From: Actinomycetota bacterium
Lineage (GTDB): Bacteria > Actinomycetota > Thermoleophilia > Solirubrobacterales > Solirubrobacteraceae
Reading direction: 5' to 3'
Length of the DNA stretch: 64,000 nucleotides
Assembly: GCA_018268595.1 (NCBI GenBank)
Contig: JAFDWH010000021.1
Location: 248,001 to 312,000 of the forward strand
A program made the position numbers and the translations under genes. Under the pieces are notes generated by a model, which saw only the letters and a list, made by a program, of their open reading frames with translations, did no database searches and had not been told where the DNA came from. This document shows positions 19,335 to 25,910 of this stretch, piece after piece. How positions within the stretch are numbered: position 1 is the stretch's first letter; each line of letters opens with the position of its first letter.

Positions 19335-20428
19335 GCATGCCGCCGACGACGACCAGCCCGACCGTCCGCGCCGACCGCCTCGTCGCGCTGCTCGACGAGC
19401 GCGAGCTCGACGCGCTGCTCGTCACCGACCTCGTCAACGTCCGCTACCTGACGGGCTACACCGGCTCGAACGGCGTCGCGCTCGTCGGCGAGCACCTGCG
19501 CTGCTTCGTGACCGACTTCCGCTACGTCGTGCAGGCCGAGCAGCAGGTGCACGGCTTCGAGCGGCGCGTGGGCGAGCAGGACCTGCTCGACGACGCGGTC
19601 GCCGCGCTGCCCGACGGGGACCTGCGGCTCGGGATCGAGGACCAGCACATGTCGGTGCGCACGTACGAGCGCCTGCGCCGCGCACTGCCCGACAGCGTCG
19701 AGCCGGTGCCGGCCGGCGGCGCGGTCGAGCGCCTGCGCGAGGTCAAGGACGCCGACGAGGTCACGCGCATCCGCGCCGCGGCCGAGCTGGCCGACGCGGC
19801 GCTGGAGCGGACACTCGCGGGCGGCCTCGCCGGCCGCCGCGAGCGCGACGTCGCGCTCGCGCTCGAGCAGGAGATGCGGCGGCTGGGCGCCGAGCGCGCG
19901 AGCTTCGACACGATCGTCGCGTCCGGCGCGCACGGCGCGCTGCCGCACGCGGTCCCCCGCGACGCCGAGATCCCGCGCGACTGCCTCGTCACGATCGACT
20001 GGGGCGCCCAGCTCGACGGCTACTGCTCCGACTGCACGCGCACGTTCGCGGTCGGCGAGCCGGGCGAGCGCGCGCGCGAGGTCTACGCGCTGGTGCTGCG
20101 CGCGCAGCTCGCGGGGCTCGACGCCGTGCGGGCGGGCGTCAGCGGGCGCGACGCCGACGCCGCCGCGCGCGAGCTGATCGAGGCGGCCGGCTACGGCGAG
20201 CGCTTCGGCCACGGGCTCGGCCACGGCGTCGGGCTGGAGATCCACGAGGCGCCGCGCCTGTCGAGAACGTCCGACGCGACGCTCGCCGCCGGCCAGGTCG
20301 TGACGGTCGAGCCGGGCGTCTACCTGCCCGGCGAGCTGGGCGTGCGGATCGAGGATCTCGTGGTCGTGACCGACGGCGGCTGCGAGCGGCTCAACGGCCT
20401 GCCGAAGGACCTCACGCAGGTCGGCTGA
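19331..20428 (+). CDS. pepQ: M24 aminopeptidase (Xaa-Pro type)
   Basis: 365-residue cytoplasmic metallopeptidase that removes residues preceding proline. An N-terminal creatinase-like domain (1 to about 125) is followed by the pita-bread domain. All five metal ligands are visible: Asp in ITIDWGA-type context, Asp in CSDCTRTF, His in FGHGLGHGVG, Glu in VTVEPGVYLPG and Glu in VRIEDL. It is usually followed by efp in other bacteria; here 3.4 kb of accessory genes lie between. Confidence 0.93.
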   Translation: MSMPPTTTSPTVRADRLVALLDERELDALLVTDLVNVRYLTGYTGSNGVALVGEHLRCFVTDFRYVVQAEQQVHGFERRVGEQDLLDDAVAALPDGDLRLGIEDQHMSVRTYERLRRALPDSVEPVPAGGAVERLREVKDADEVTRIRAAAELADAALERTLAGGLAGRRERDVALALEQEMRRLGAERASFDTIVASGAHGALPHAVPRDAEIPRDCLVTIDWGAQLDGYCSDCTRTFAVGEPGERAREVYALVLRAQLAGLDAVRAGVSGRDADAAARELIEAAGYGERFGHGLGHGVGLEIHEAPRLSRTSDATLAAGQVVTVEPGVYLPGELGVRIEDLVVVTDGGCERLNGLPKDLTQVG

Positions 20429-20434
20429 CGCAGG

Positions 20435-21709
20435 TCAGGGGACGACGTCCCCGGAGGTGCCGTGCGTCACGCCGGAGCGCAGCAGGGGCTCCGCGCCGTC
20501 CTCGAGGCGGCGCAGCGTGCGCGTCTCGCGCGGCAGCAGCGCCAGCAGCACGATCAGCGAGGCGGCCGCGCCGGCGACGGCCATCACGGTCGTTGGGCCG
20601 ACGTCGTCGGCGATCACGCCGATCAGCACGAGCCCCGGCGGCAGCAGCGCGAACGAGCCCATCCAGTCGTAGGAGGCGACGCGCGAGAGCGCCTCGGGCG
20701 GGATCCGCTGCGCCAGCGCCGTCTCCCACCAGACGCCGAACAGCGCGAGGCCGACGCCGGCCGCGACCGCGCACGGCAGCACGAGCGCGAGCGGCGCGCC
20801 GAGCGCGAACGCCAGCAGCACGAGCCCGAACGGGAGCGTCAGCAGGATTCCGCTCAGCAGCGGGAAGGCGGGTCTCCAGCGCAGCGCGACGAGCGCGCCG
20901 CTGGCGGTCCCCAGCCCGACGCTCGCGGCGACCCAGCCCCACAGCGCCGGGTCGCCGTAGCGGTCGGCCGCGACGCTCGGTCCGAGCACCACGTAGGGCG
21001 CGAAGCCGAGCACGAGGTGGCAGCCGAAGACCGCGATCGTGACCCACACCCACGCGCGCGAGCGGACCTCGCGCCAGCCGTCGCGCAGCTCGGCCGGCAG
21101 CGACGTGCGCGTGCGGCGGGCGCCGCGCGGGCGCGGGCGCACGAGCGCGAGCAGCGCTGCGCTGAGCACGAACGTGCCGGCGTCGATCGCGAAGGCCGCG
21201 CCGGTGCCGAGCGTCAGCACGAGCACGGTCGCGAGCGCGGGGCCGGCGAACTCGGCGAGCGTCTGCGTGAAGCCGTTGGCCGCGTTCGCTTCCTGGATCA
21301 GCTCCTCGGGGACGGTCTGCGGCACGAGGCCGCTGTAGGCGGGGCGGAAGAACGCCTCGGCCGCGCCGAAGCAGACCTCGATCGCGACGAGCTGCCACAG
21401 CTCGAGCGTGTTCGCGAGGATCAGGATCGCGAGCAGCGCGTGCAGCGCGGCGCGGATCAGGTCGGTCGAGACCATGATGCGGTGGCGGGGGAGGCGGTCG
21501 GCCCACACGCCGCCGATCAGCAGGAAGGTCACGAGCGCCGCCGTCTGGGCGGCGACGACGATCCCGAGGTCGGTCGTCGAGCCCGTGCGCTCGGTCACGA
21601 GCAGCGCAAGCGCGACGAGGACGAGGCGGTCGCCCGTCGTCGAGATCGCTTGGCTGAGGAAGAGCCAGCGGAAGTCCGTTTCGCGCCAGAGCCGGGGGAG
21701 TGCGTGCAC
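20435..21709 (-). CDS. MFS exporter (MFS_3/EntS-like)
   Basis: 424 residues and about 12 membrane segments. The cytoplasmic GGVWADRLPRHRIM loop (MFS signature) follows helix 2. The N-terminus RLWRETDFRWLFLSQAIS is typical of the EntS/MFS_3 group that exports siderophores, macrolides or other small molecules; the substrate is unknown. The GTG at 21709 is preferred because TAGCCT lies exactly 10 bases upstream; a GTG at 21739 would add ten residues. It is convergent with pepQ, with 6 bases between the stops. Confidence 0.85.
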   Translation of the reverse strand: MHALPRLWRETDFRWLFLSQAISTTGDRLVLVALALLVTERTGSTTDLGIVVAAQTAALVTFLLIGGVWADRLPRHRIMVSTDLIRAALHALLAILILANTLELWQLVAIEVCFGAAEAFFRPAYSGLVPQTVPEELIQEANAANGFTQTLAEFAGPALATVLVLTLGTGAAFAIDAGTFVLSAALLALVRPRPRGARRTRTSLPAELRDGWREVRSRAWVWVTIAVFGCHLVLGFAPYVVLGPSVAADRYGDPALWGWVAASVGLGTASGALVALRWRPAFPLLSGILLTLPFGLVLLAFALGAPLALVLPCAVAAGVGLALFGVWWETALAQRIPPEALSRVASYDWMGSFALLPPGLVLIGVIADDVGPTTVMAVAGAAASLIVLLALLPRETRTLRRLEDGAEPLLRSGVTHGTSGDVVP

Positions 21710-21719
21710 GCCGCCGTGC

Positions 21720-21725
21720 AGGCTA
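21720..21725 (-). promoter_or_regulatory. -10-like box of the MFS gene
   Basis: TAGCCT on the minus strand, 10 bases before the GTG at 21709. It supports the shorter protein start. Confidence 0.4.
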
Positions 21726-21901
21726 CGGATCTTGACCACTCAACGGCGGCACCCCGGAATGTGGTCCGGTTCCCGGCGCGCGGATGTCCGGCCGCGGCGG
21801 CCCGGGGGAACTACGGCCGCGGTCGAGCAGCTTTCGCCGATTGCGCCTGCCCCGCCACCGGGCACCATGTCACTACGAGCTTGCTGTGAAAGCGCATCGG
21901 G

Positions 21902-21927
21902 GAAGGGCGGTCACCGGACCGCCCTTC
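21902..21927. terminator. Orphan terminator-like hairpin
   Basis: Perfect 11-bp stem (GAAGGGCGGTC with its complement) and loop ACCG. No annotated gene ends into it from either side. It may end a short untranslated transcript from 21740-21900 or be a relic of insertion of the accessory block. Confidence 0.5.
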
Positions 21928-21992
21928 GTCGTGCAGGAGCGTCTCCCGCTCACCGGAGCGGCGGCGCGCGCCAACGCGTCCTGGCGCCTGCC

Positions 21993-21998
21993 TACATT
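21993..21998 (+). promoter_or_regulatory. -10-like box of the acetyltransferase gene
   Basis: TACATT six bases before the ATG at 22005, consistent with leaderless transcription. Confidence 0.45.
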
Positions 21999-22004
21999 CG
22001 GGCG

Positions 22005-22580
22005 ATGCCACGCTTGCCGCAGCTCTCTCACTCCCTCGCGCAGCGTCGGACCGTGACGCATGCCGGAACGCCCGCGTCGCGCGCGATGTACGCCGACGTC
22101 CAGCGCGCTTGGGAGATCCTCGGGCGGCTCAACGCGCTGGCACCGGGTGACTTCGACGCCATGCGCCAGCTCCTCGGCGAGCTGACCGGTCAGGAGCTCG
22201 ACCCCTCGGTTCGCGTGCTTCCACCGTTCCACACCGACGGCGGCCGCAACCTCCGGTTCGGCCGCAACGTGTTCGTGAACCACGGCTGCACCGCGATGGA
22301 TCTCGGCGGCATCGAGATCGGCGACGACGTGATGATCGGGCCGAACGTGCACCTGATCAGCTCGGGCCATCCGCTCGACCCGGCGACCCGCCGCTCGCAG
22401 ATCACGACTGCCCCGATCCGCATCGGCCGCGGCGTGTGGATCGCCGCGGGCGCGATGGTCCTGCAGGGCGTCACGGTCGGCGACGACGCCGTGGTGGCCG
22501 CCGGCGCGGTGGTCACGAAGGACGTCCCGCCTCGCACGCTGGTCGCCGGCGTTCCCGCGCAGGTCGTCCGCGCGCTTTGA
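22005..22580 (+). CDS. Hexapeptide-repeat sugar O-acetyltransferase (Maa/LacA-like)
   Basis: 191-residue acetyl-CoA-dependent transferase. A helical Mac-type N-terminal part (about 25-70) precedes left-handed beta-helix repeats (about 80-190). The catalytic His lies in ISSGHPLD (about 121-128). The C-terminal VVAAGAVVTKDVPPRTLVAG is the family hallmark. Substrate could be maltose, glucose or another sugar; no partner gene is adjacent. It stands in the accessory block between MFS and toxin-antitoxin genes. Confidence 0.88.
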   Translation: MPRLPQLSHSLAQRRTVTHAGTPASRAMYADVQRAWEILGRLNALAPGDFDAMRQLLGELTGQELDPSVRVLPPFHTDGGRNLRFGRNVFVNHGCTAMDLGGIEIGDDVMIGPNVHLISSGHPLDPATRRSQITTAPIRIGRGVWIAAGAMVLQGVTVGDDAVVAAGAVVTKDVPPRTLVAGVPAQVVRAL

Positions 22581-22595
22581 GGCTGTGGATCGTGC

Positions 22596-23006
22596 CTATG
22601 AGGGCGCGAGCTCGAACGCGGAGACATGCCGCGGCCGCACCACGCTGAAGTGCCGCCGGTCCACCGTCGCGATCTCTGTTACGCCGAGGCGTTCCGCCGC
22701 CGCGACGACCGAGGCGTCGACTGAGCCGAGCGGCAGGTCGTGGTACTGCGCGACCAGCTCGACCATGCGCAGGGCGTCAGCAGGGTGGACGGGTTCGAGT
22801 GTGAAGGCGCCGTTGGCGAGGTCTCCGAGGAAACGGGCTTCGGCCTCCCAGCCGAGCCGTGTGCCGAGGAGGTAGACGACCTCGGTGACGACCAGCGTGG
22901 GCACGATGAGCGGGCCGGGGTGCGTCTCCAGCAGTGCGAGGCACGCGGCATGGTGCGCGTCGTCCGCGTCGACGTACGCGTAGAGCGGACCGGCGTCGAC
23001 GATCAG
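22596..23006 (-). CDS. vapC: VapC-type PIN-domain toxin, probable CTG start
   Basis: 136-residue PIN ribonuclease. All four acidic residues of the active site are visible counting from the CTG: D4 (IVDAGPL), E42 (VVTEVVY), D97 (GSVDAS) and D116 (ATVDRRHF). No ATG, GTG or TTG exists in frame near the expected N-terminus. CTG at 23006 overlaps the antitoxin stop as CTGA, copying the ATGA/GTGA coupling seen elsewhere, and gives the family-like start IVDAGPLYAY. ATC at 23012 is another option. Alternatively the gene is translationally dead. The antitoxin is vapB directly upstream. Confidence 0.8.
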   Translation of the reverse strand: MIVDAGPLYAYVDADDAHHAACLALLETHPGPLIVPTLVVTEVVYLLGTRLGWEAEARFLGDLANGAFTLEPVHPADALRMVELVAQYHDLPLGSVDASVVAAAERLGVTEIATVDRRHFSVVRPRHVSAFELAPS

Positions 23007-23233
23007 CGCGATGGTGACTCCGCGCGGATGATCTCCTCGACCCGCTCGGAGACGTCGCTGCGGCCGCTGCGCCCAGCCGCGGCGGCGCCCAGTCGGCGGC
23101 GTGAGCCGCCAGCTCCGAGATGCGCCTCCAGCGCCGTGCGTGTGACCTCGGCGATGGTGGTGCCTCGACGTTGCGCCTCGTGACGGAGACGGGCGTCGAG
23201 CTCGTCCGGGAGCTTCACGGTGGTGCGAACCAT
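23003..23233 (-). CDS. vapB: VapB-type ribbon-helix-helix antitoxin
   Basis: 76-residue protein. The N-terminal ribbon-helix-helix (VRTTVKLPDELDARLRHEA, then GTTIAEVTRTAL) binds DNA and represses its own operon. The C-terminal tail (SERVEEIIRAES) should wrap the toxin. A palindrome overlaps its start. It is upstream of and overlapping vapC, as usual for such pairs. Confidence 0.85.
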   Translation of the reverse strand: MVRTTVKLPDELDARLRHEAQRRGTTIAEVTRTALEAHLGAGGSRRRLGAAAAGRSGRSDVSERVEEIIRAESPSR

Positions 23234-23250
23234 GGTATGCCAGCATACCA
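23233..23250. promoter_or_regulatory. Palindromic operator of vapBC
   Basis: TGGTATGCCAGCATACCA: two 8-base arms around a 2-base centre, starting at the vapB start codon. This is the expected place and size for ribbon-helix-helix autoregulation. Confidence 0.65.
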
Positions 23251-23296
23251 GGCTGCCGCACGCCCGCTTTGGCGGACGACCGAGCCGCGTGGAGAG

Positions 23297-23506
23297 CTAT
23301 GCCGCTACGTAGCCCGGGAAGCTGGCCGGCTGCGGCACGGCCAGCCCTTCGGAGCGAAGCACGTCGACGTGTGCCTCGACGGCCTCCTGCATGAGCTGCT
23401 CGACCTCGTCGCGCGACGAGCCCACCGCGGTGCAGCCGGGAAGGTCTGGGGAGTAGGCGCCCCAGGAGTCCGGTCCCTGCTCGTAGATCACGAGGTACTG
23501 CGTCAT
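23297..23506 (-). CDS. hicB: HicB-type antitoxin
   Basis: 69 residues with the HicB fold: YLVIYEQGPDSWGAYSPDLPGCTAVG (strand, strand, helix), then DEVEQLMQEAVEAHVDVL. No DNA-binding C-terminal domain is visible, so this is the short form. It overlaps hicA by ATGA. It neutralises the HicA mRNA interferase. Confidence 0.88.
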   Translation of the reverse strand: MTQYLVIYEQGPDSWGAYSPDLPGCTAVGSSRDEVEQLMQEAVEAHVDVLRSEGLAVPQPASFPGYVAA

Positions 23507-23703
23507 CGGAGTTCCTCCAGCCCGCTCGTCCGGCGGATGCTCCCCAGGGTACCGGGCGGCACGGTGGTGTTCGGCTTGCCGGCGACGGTGACGACGAACG
23601 GCATGTCGGGATGCCGGAAGTGGCGGTGACTGCCGCGTTGACGAACGAGCTGCCAGGCGTTGCGCTCCAGCACGACGATCACCTCACGCACCTTCATTCC
23701 CAT
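23503..23703 (-). CDS. hicA: HicA-type mRNA interferase toxin
   Basis: 66 residues of dsRBD-like fold. The catalytic histidine region GSHRHFRHP is at about 24-32, and VREVIVVLERNAWQLVRQ precedes it. The start could also be the ATG two codons on (23697). It is first in the hicA-hicB operon. A perfect 12-base palindrome covers its start codon. Confidence 0.88.
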   Translation of the reverse strand: MGMKVREVIVVLERNAWQLVRQRGSHRHFRHPDMPFVVTVAGKPNTTVPPGTLGSIRRTSGLEELR

Positions 23704-23708
23704 GGGAA
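23697..23708. promoter_or_regulatory. Palindrome at the hicA start
   Basis: TTCCCATGGGAA, perfect 12-base palindrome including the hicA ATG. It could be an operator for the antitoxin or a partner regulator. Confidence 0.4.
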
Positions 23709-23775
23709 CGTATGTTCGCCTGCGGGTCGGACGGAAGTCACCGCAGCCGGGGCGTCAGCCGACCGCCCCGCGAAG

Positions 23776-23781
23776 TACACT
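23776..23781 (+). promoter_or_regulatory. Possible -10 box of efp
   Basis: TACACT about 59 bases before the efp start; no clear -35. It would give a leader of about 50 bases that includes the AAGAGGA ribosome site. Confidence 0.3.
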
Positions 23782-23840
23782 CCCGGGCCGGAGTTCCGCC
23801 GACCACATCGACGTTTTGCCTGCAAAGAGGACTGATTGAT

Positions 23841-24401
23841 CTGATTTCTACGAACCAGTTCAAGAACGGCAACCACATCGACGTCGAGGGGACGATCTTC
23901 AAGATCGTCGAGTTCCAGCACGTCAAGCCCGGCAAGGGTGGCGCGTTCGTGCGCACGAAGCTGCGCCGCGCGAGCGACGGCGCGGTGATCGACCGTACCT
24001 TCCGCGCCGGCGAGAAGTTCCGCCCGGTCCGCACCGAGGTCCGCAAGATGCAGTTCCTCTACAGCGACGGCAGCGACGCGCACTTCATGGACTCCGAGTC
24101 GTTCGAGCAGATCGCAATCCCGGAGGCGACGCTCGCCGACGCGCTCAAGTGGACGCGGCCGAACGACGAGGTCGAGCTGCTGTCGATCGACGGCCAGCCG
24201 GCCGACCTCCAACTGCCCAGCGCCGTCGACCTCGAGGTCACGCAGACGGAACCCGGTCTGCGCGGCGACACCGCCTCCGGCGGCGGCACGAAGCCCGCGA
24301 CGCTCGAGACCGGCGCCCAGGTCCAGGTCCCGCTGTTCGTCAACATCGGCGACAAGGTTCGCGTCGACACCCGCAGCGGCGACTACGTCTCGCGGGCGTA
24401 G
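23841..24401 (+). CDS. efp: Elongation factor P, probable CTG start
   Basis: 186 aa, standard length. It relieves ribosome stalling at polyproline. The three beta-barrel domains are intact; the tip-loop lysine is K32 in KPGKGGAF. The C-terminal hallmark is FVNIGDKVRVDTRSGDYVSRA. Family proteins begin MISTNxFK; here that position is CTG (then ISTNQFK). Ribosome site GAGGA ends 9 bases before it, and no ATG, GTG or TTG in frame fits. ATT at 23844 is the only other nearby rare start. It heads efp-nusB-xseB-ispA-dxs. Confidence 0.93.
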   Translation: MISTNQFKNGNHIDVEGTIFKIVEFQHVKPGKGGAFVRTKLRRASDGAVIDRTFRAGEKFRPVRTEVRKMQFLYSDGSDAHFMDSESFEQIAIPEATLADALKWTRPNDEVELLSIDGQPADLQLPSAVDLEVTQTEPGLRGDTASGGGTKPATLETGAQVQVPLFVNIGDKVRVDTRSGDYVSRA

Positions 24402-24424
24402 GGCACGGGCACGGCGACGACACG

Positions 24425-24832
24425 GTGGCCCGACGCAGCGACCAGCGCCGCGCAGCAGTGTTCGCGCTCTACCAGCACGACCTCACCGGACGGCCGCTCG
24501 AGCAGACGCTCCCGCGCGACGCCGCGTCGTTCACGCGCGCGCTCGCGCAGGCCGCGCTCGACCGCCAGCCGGAGTCGGACGCGCTGATCGCCGGCCACGC
24601 CGAGGGCTGGACGCTGGAGCGGATCGCCCCGCTGGAGCGCAGCATCCTGCGCGTCGCGCTGCTCGAGATGCTGCACCCCGACGCGGTCCCCGGACAGCAG
24701 CCGATCCCGCCGGAGGGTGCGATCGACGAGGCGGTCGAGACCGCCAAGTCCTACTGCGGCGCCGAGGCGCCCGGGTTCGTCAACGGGATCCTCGCCGCCG
24801 TCCTGCGCGAGCGTCAGGCGGCCGGAGCATGA
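24425..24832 (+). CDS. nusB: Transcription antitermination factor NusB
   Basis: 135-residue helical RNA-binding protein of rRNA antitermination. Features are RRSDQRRAAVFALYQHDLTG at the start, the central ERIAPLERSILRVALLEML and the IDEAVETAKSYCGAEAPGFVNGILAAV end. GTG start at 24425. It overlaps the next gene by ATGA. Confidence 0.93.
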   Translation: MARRSDQRRAAVFALYQHDLTGRPLEQTLPRDAASFTRALAQAALDRQPESDALIAGHAEGWTLERIAPLERSILRVALLEMLHPDAVPGQQPIPPEGAIDEAVETAKSYCGAEAPGFVNGILAAVLRERQAAGA

Positions 24833-25017
24833 GCGCGATCGACCCCCTCCAGCACCTGACCGAGCAGCTCGAGCAGACCGCCGCGAAGCTGCGCGACGGC
24901 GAGCTGGAGCCGCGCGAGGCGGCCCGCCTCGTCGAGGAGTGCGCGCGCCTCGCGGGCGACGCGGCCGCCGAGCTGGACCGCCGGACCCGCGCCGCGGCCG
25001 CCGCCGACGACGCGTGA
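24829..25017 (+). CDS. xseB: Exonuclease VII small subunit-like protein
   Basis: 62-residue two-helix protein. DPLQHLTEQLEQTAAKLRDG followed by ELEPREAARLVEECARLAG follows the XseB pattern (helix, GELxxEEAxxLxEEG, helix). XseB binds the catalytic large subunit XseA, which is not in the window. Position between nusB and ispA is the usual xseB place. Similarity is weak because the protein is so short. Confidence 0.7.
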   Translation: MSAIDPLQHLTEQLEQTAAKLRDGELEPREAARLVEECARLAGDAAAELDRRTRAAAAADDA

Positions 25018-25910
25018 TGAGCGCCGCCCCGGAGTACCCCGAGGACCTGCGCCGGCAGGTCGAGGCGTACCTCGCCGCGCTGCGCTTCGTCGGGCCCGAA
25101 GCGGACGGCGTCGCGGGGCTGGAGGAGGCGATGCGCTACTCGCTGCTGGCCGGCGGCAAGCGCATCCGGCCGGTGCTGACGCTCGCGACCGCGCGCGCCG
25201 CCGGCGCCGACCCGGCCGCGGTCCTGCCGCTCGCCGCGGCGCTCGAGTTGATCCACACCTACTCGCTGATCCACGACGACCTGCCGGCGATGGACGACGA
25301 CGACCTGCGCCGCGGCCGCCCGACGTGCCACAAGGCGTTCGGCGAGAACGTCGCGATCCTCGCCGGCGACGGCCTCTACGCCGAAGCCTTCCGCCACGTG
25401 CTGAGACACCAGCAGGGTGAGCCGGCGGCGATCCTCGCGGCCGTCGCCGAGCTGGCGGCCGCGACCGGCGTCAACGGGATGGTCGGCGGGCAGTACCTCG
25501 ACGTGACCGAGCGCGCGCCGGCCGGCGCCGAGGGACTGCGCACGATCCACACGCTCAAGACCGGAAAGCTGATCGCAGCCTCGATCGTGTGCCCGCTTCA
25601 CCTCGTGCTGAGCGACCGACCTGCGAGAATCGAGCTGTTCCGCAGCTTCGCGAGCGAGCTTGGCGTCTTGTTCCAGATCGTCGACGACATACTCGACGTC
25701 ACCGGCAGCGACGCTGCGCTCGGCAAGACGCGCGGCAGCGACGAACGGCTGGGCAAGCGCACCTACGTGAGCGCCTTCGGGCTCGAGCAGGCACGCACGC
25801 TGGCCGCCGCGTCGCACCGCAAGGCGCGCGCGGCGCTCGCGCAGGCGGCGCCGGACGGCGCGGCCGAGCTGGAACGGATCGCCGACTTCATCTTCACCCG
25901 CAGCTCATGA
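25017..25910 (+). CDS. ispA: Polyprenyl diphosphate synthase (farnesyl/geranylgeranyl)
   Basis: 297-residue class I isoprenyl chain elongase. The first Asp-rich motif is in LIHDDLPAMDDDDLRRGRP (about 83-101), the second in FQIVDDILDVTG (about 219-230), and GGKRIRP (about 45-51) binds the diphosphate. It overlaps both neighbours (TGATG, ATGA) and precedes dxs, so isoprenoid precursor and chain synthesis are co-transcribed. Product length cannot be read with certainty. Confidence 0.92.
   Translation: MSAAPEYPEDLRRQVEAYLAALRFVGPEADGVAGLEEAMRYSLLAGGKRIRPVLTLATARAAGADPAAVLPLAAALELIHTYSLIHDDLPAMDDDDLRRGRPTCHKAFGENVAILAGDGLYAEAFRHVLRHQQGEPAAILAAVAELAAATGVNGMVGGQYLDVTERAPAGAEGLRTIHTLKTGKLIAASIVCPLHLVLSDRPARIELFRSFASELGVLFQIVDDILDVTGSDAALGKTRGSDERLGKRTYVSAFGLEQARTLAAASHRKARAALAQAAPDGAAELERIADFIFTRSS

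Noticed and set aside
23852-23861. LexA-like GAAC...GTTC near the efp start
   Set aside because: The half-sites are separated by 2 bases instead of 4 and lie inside the coding region.
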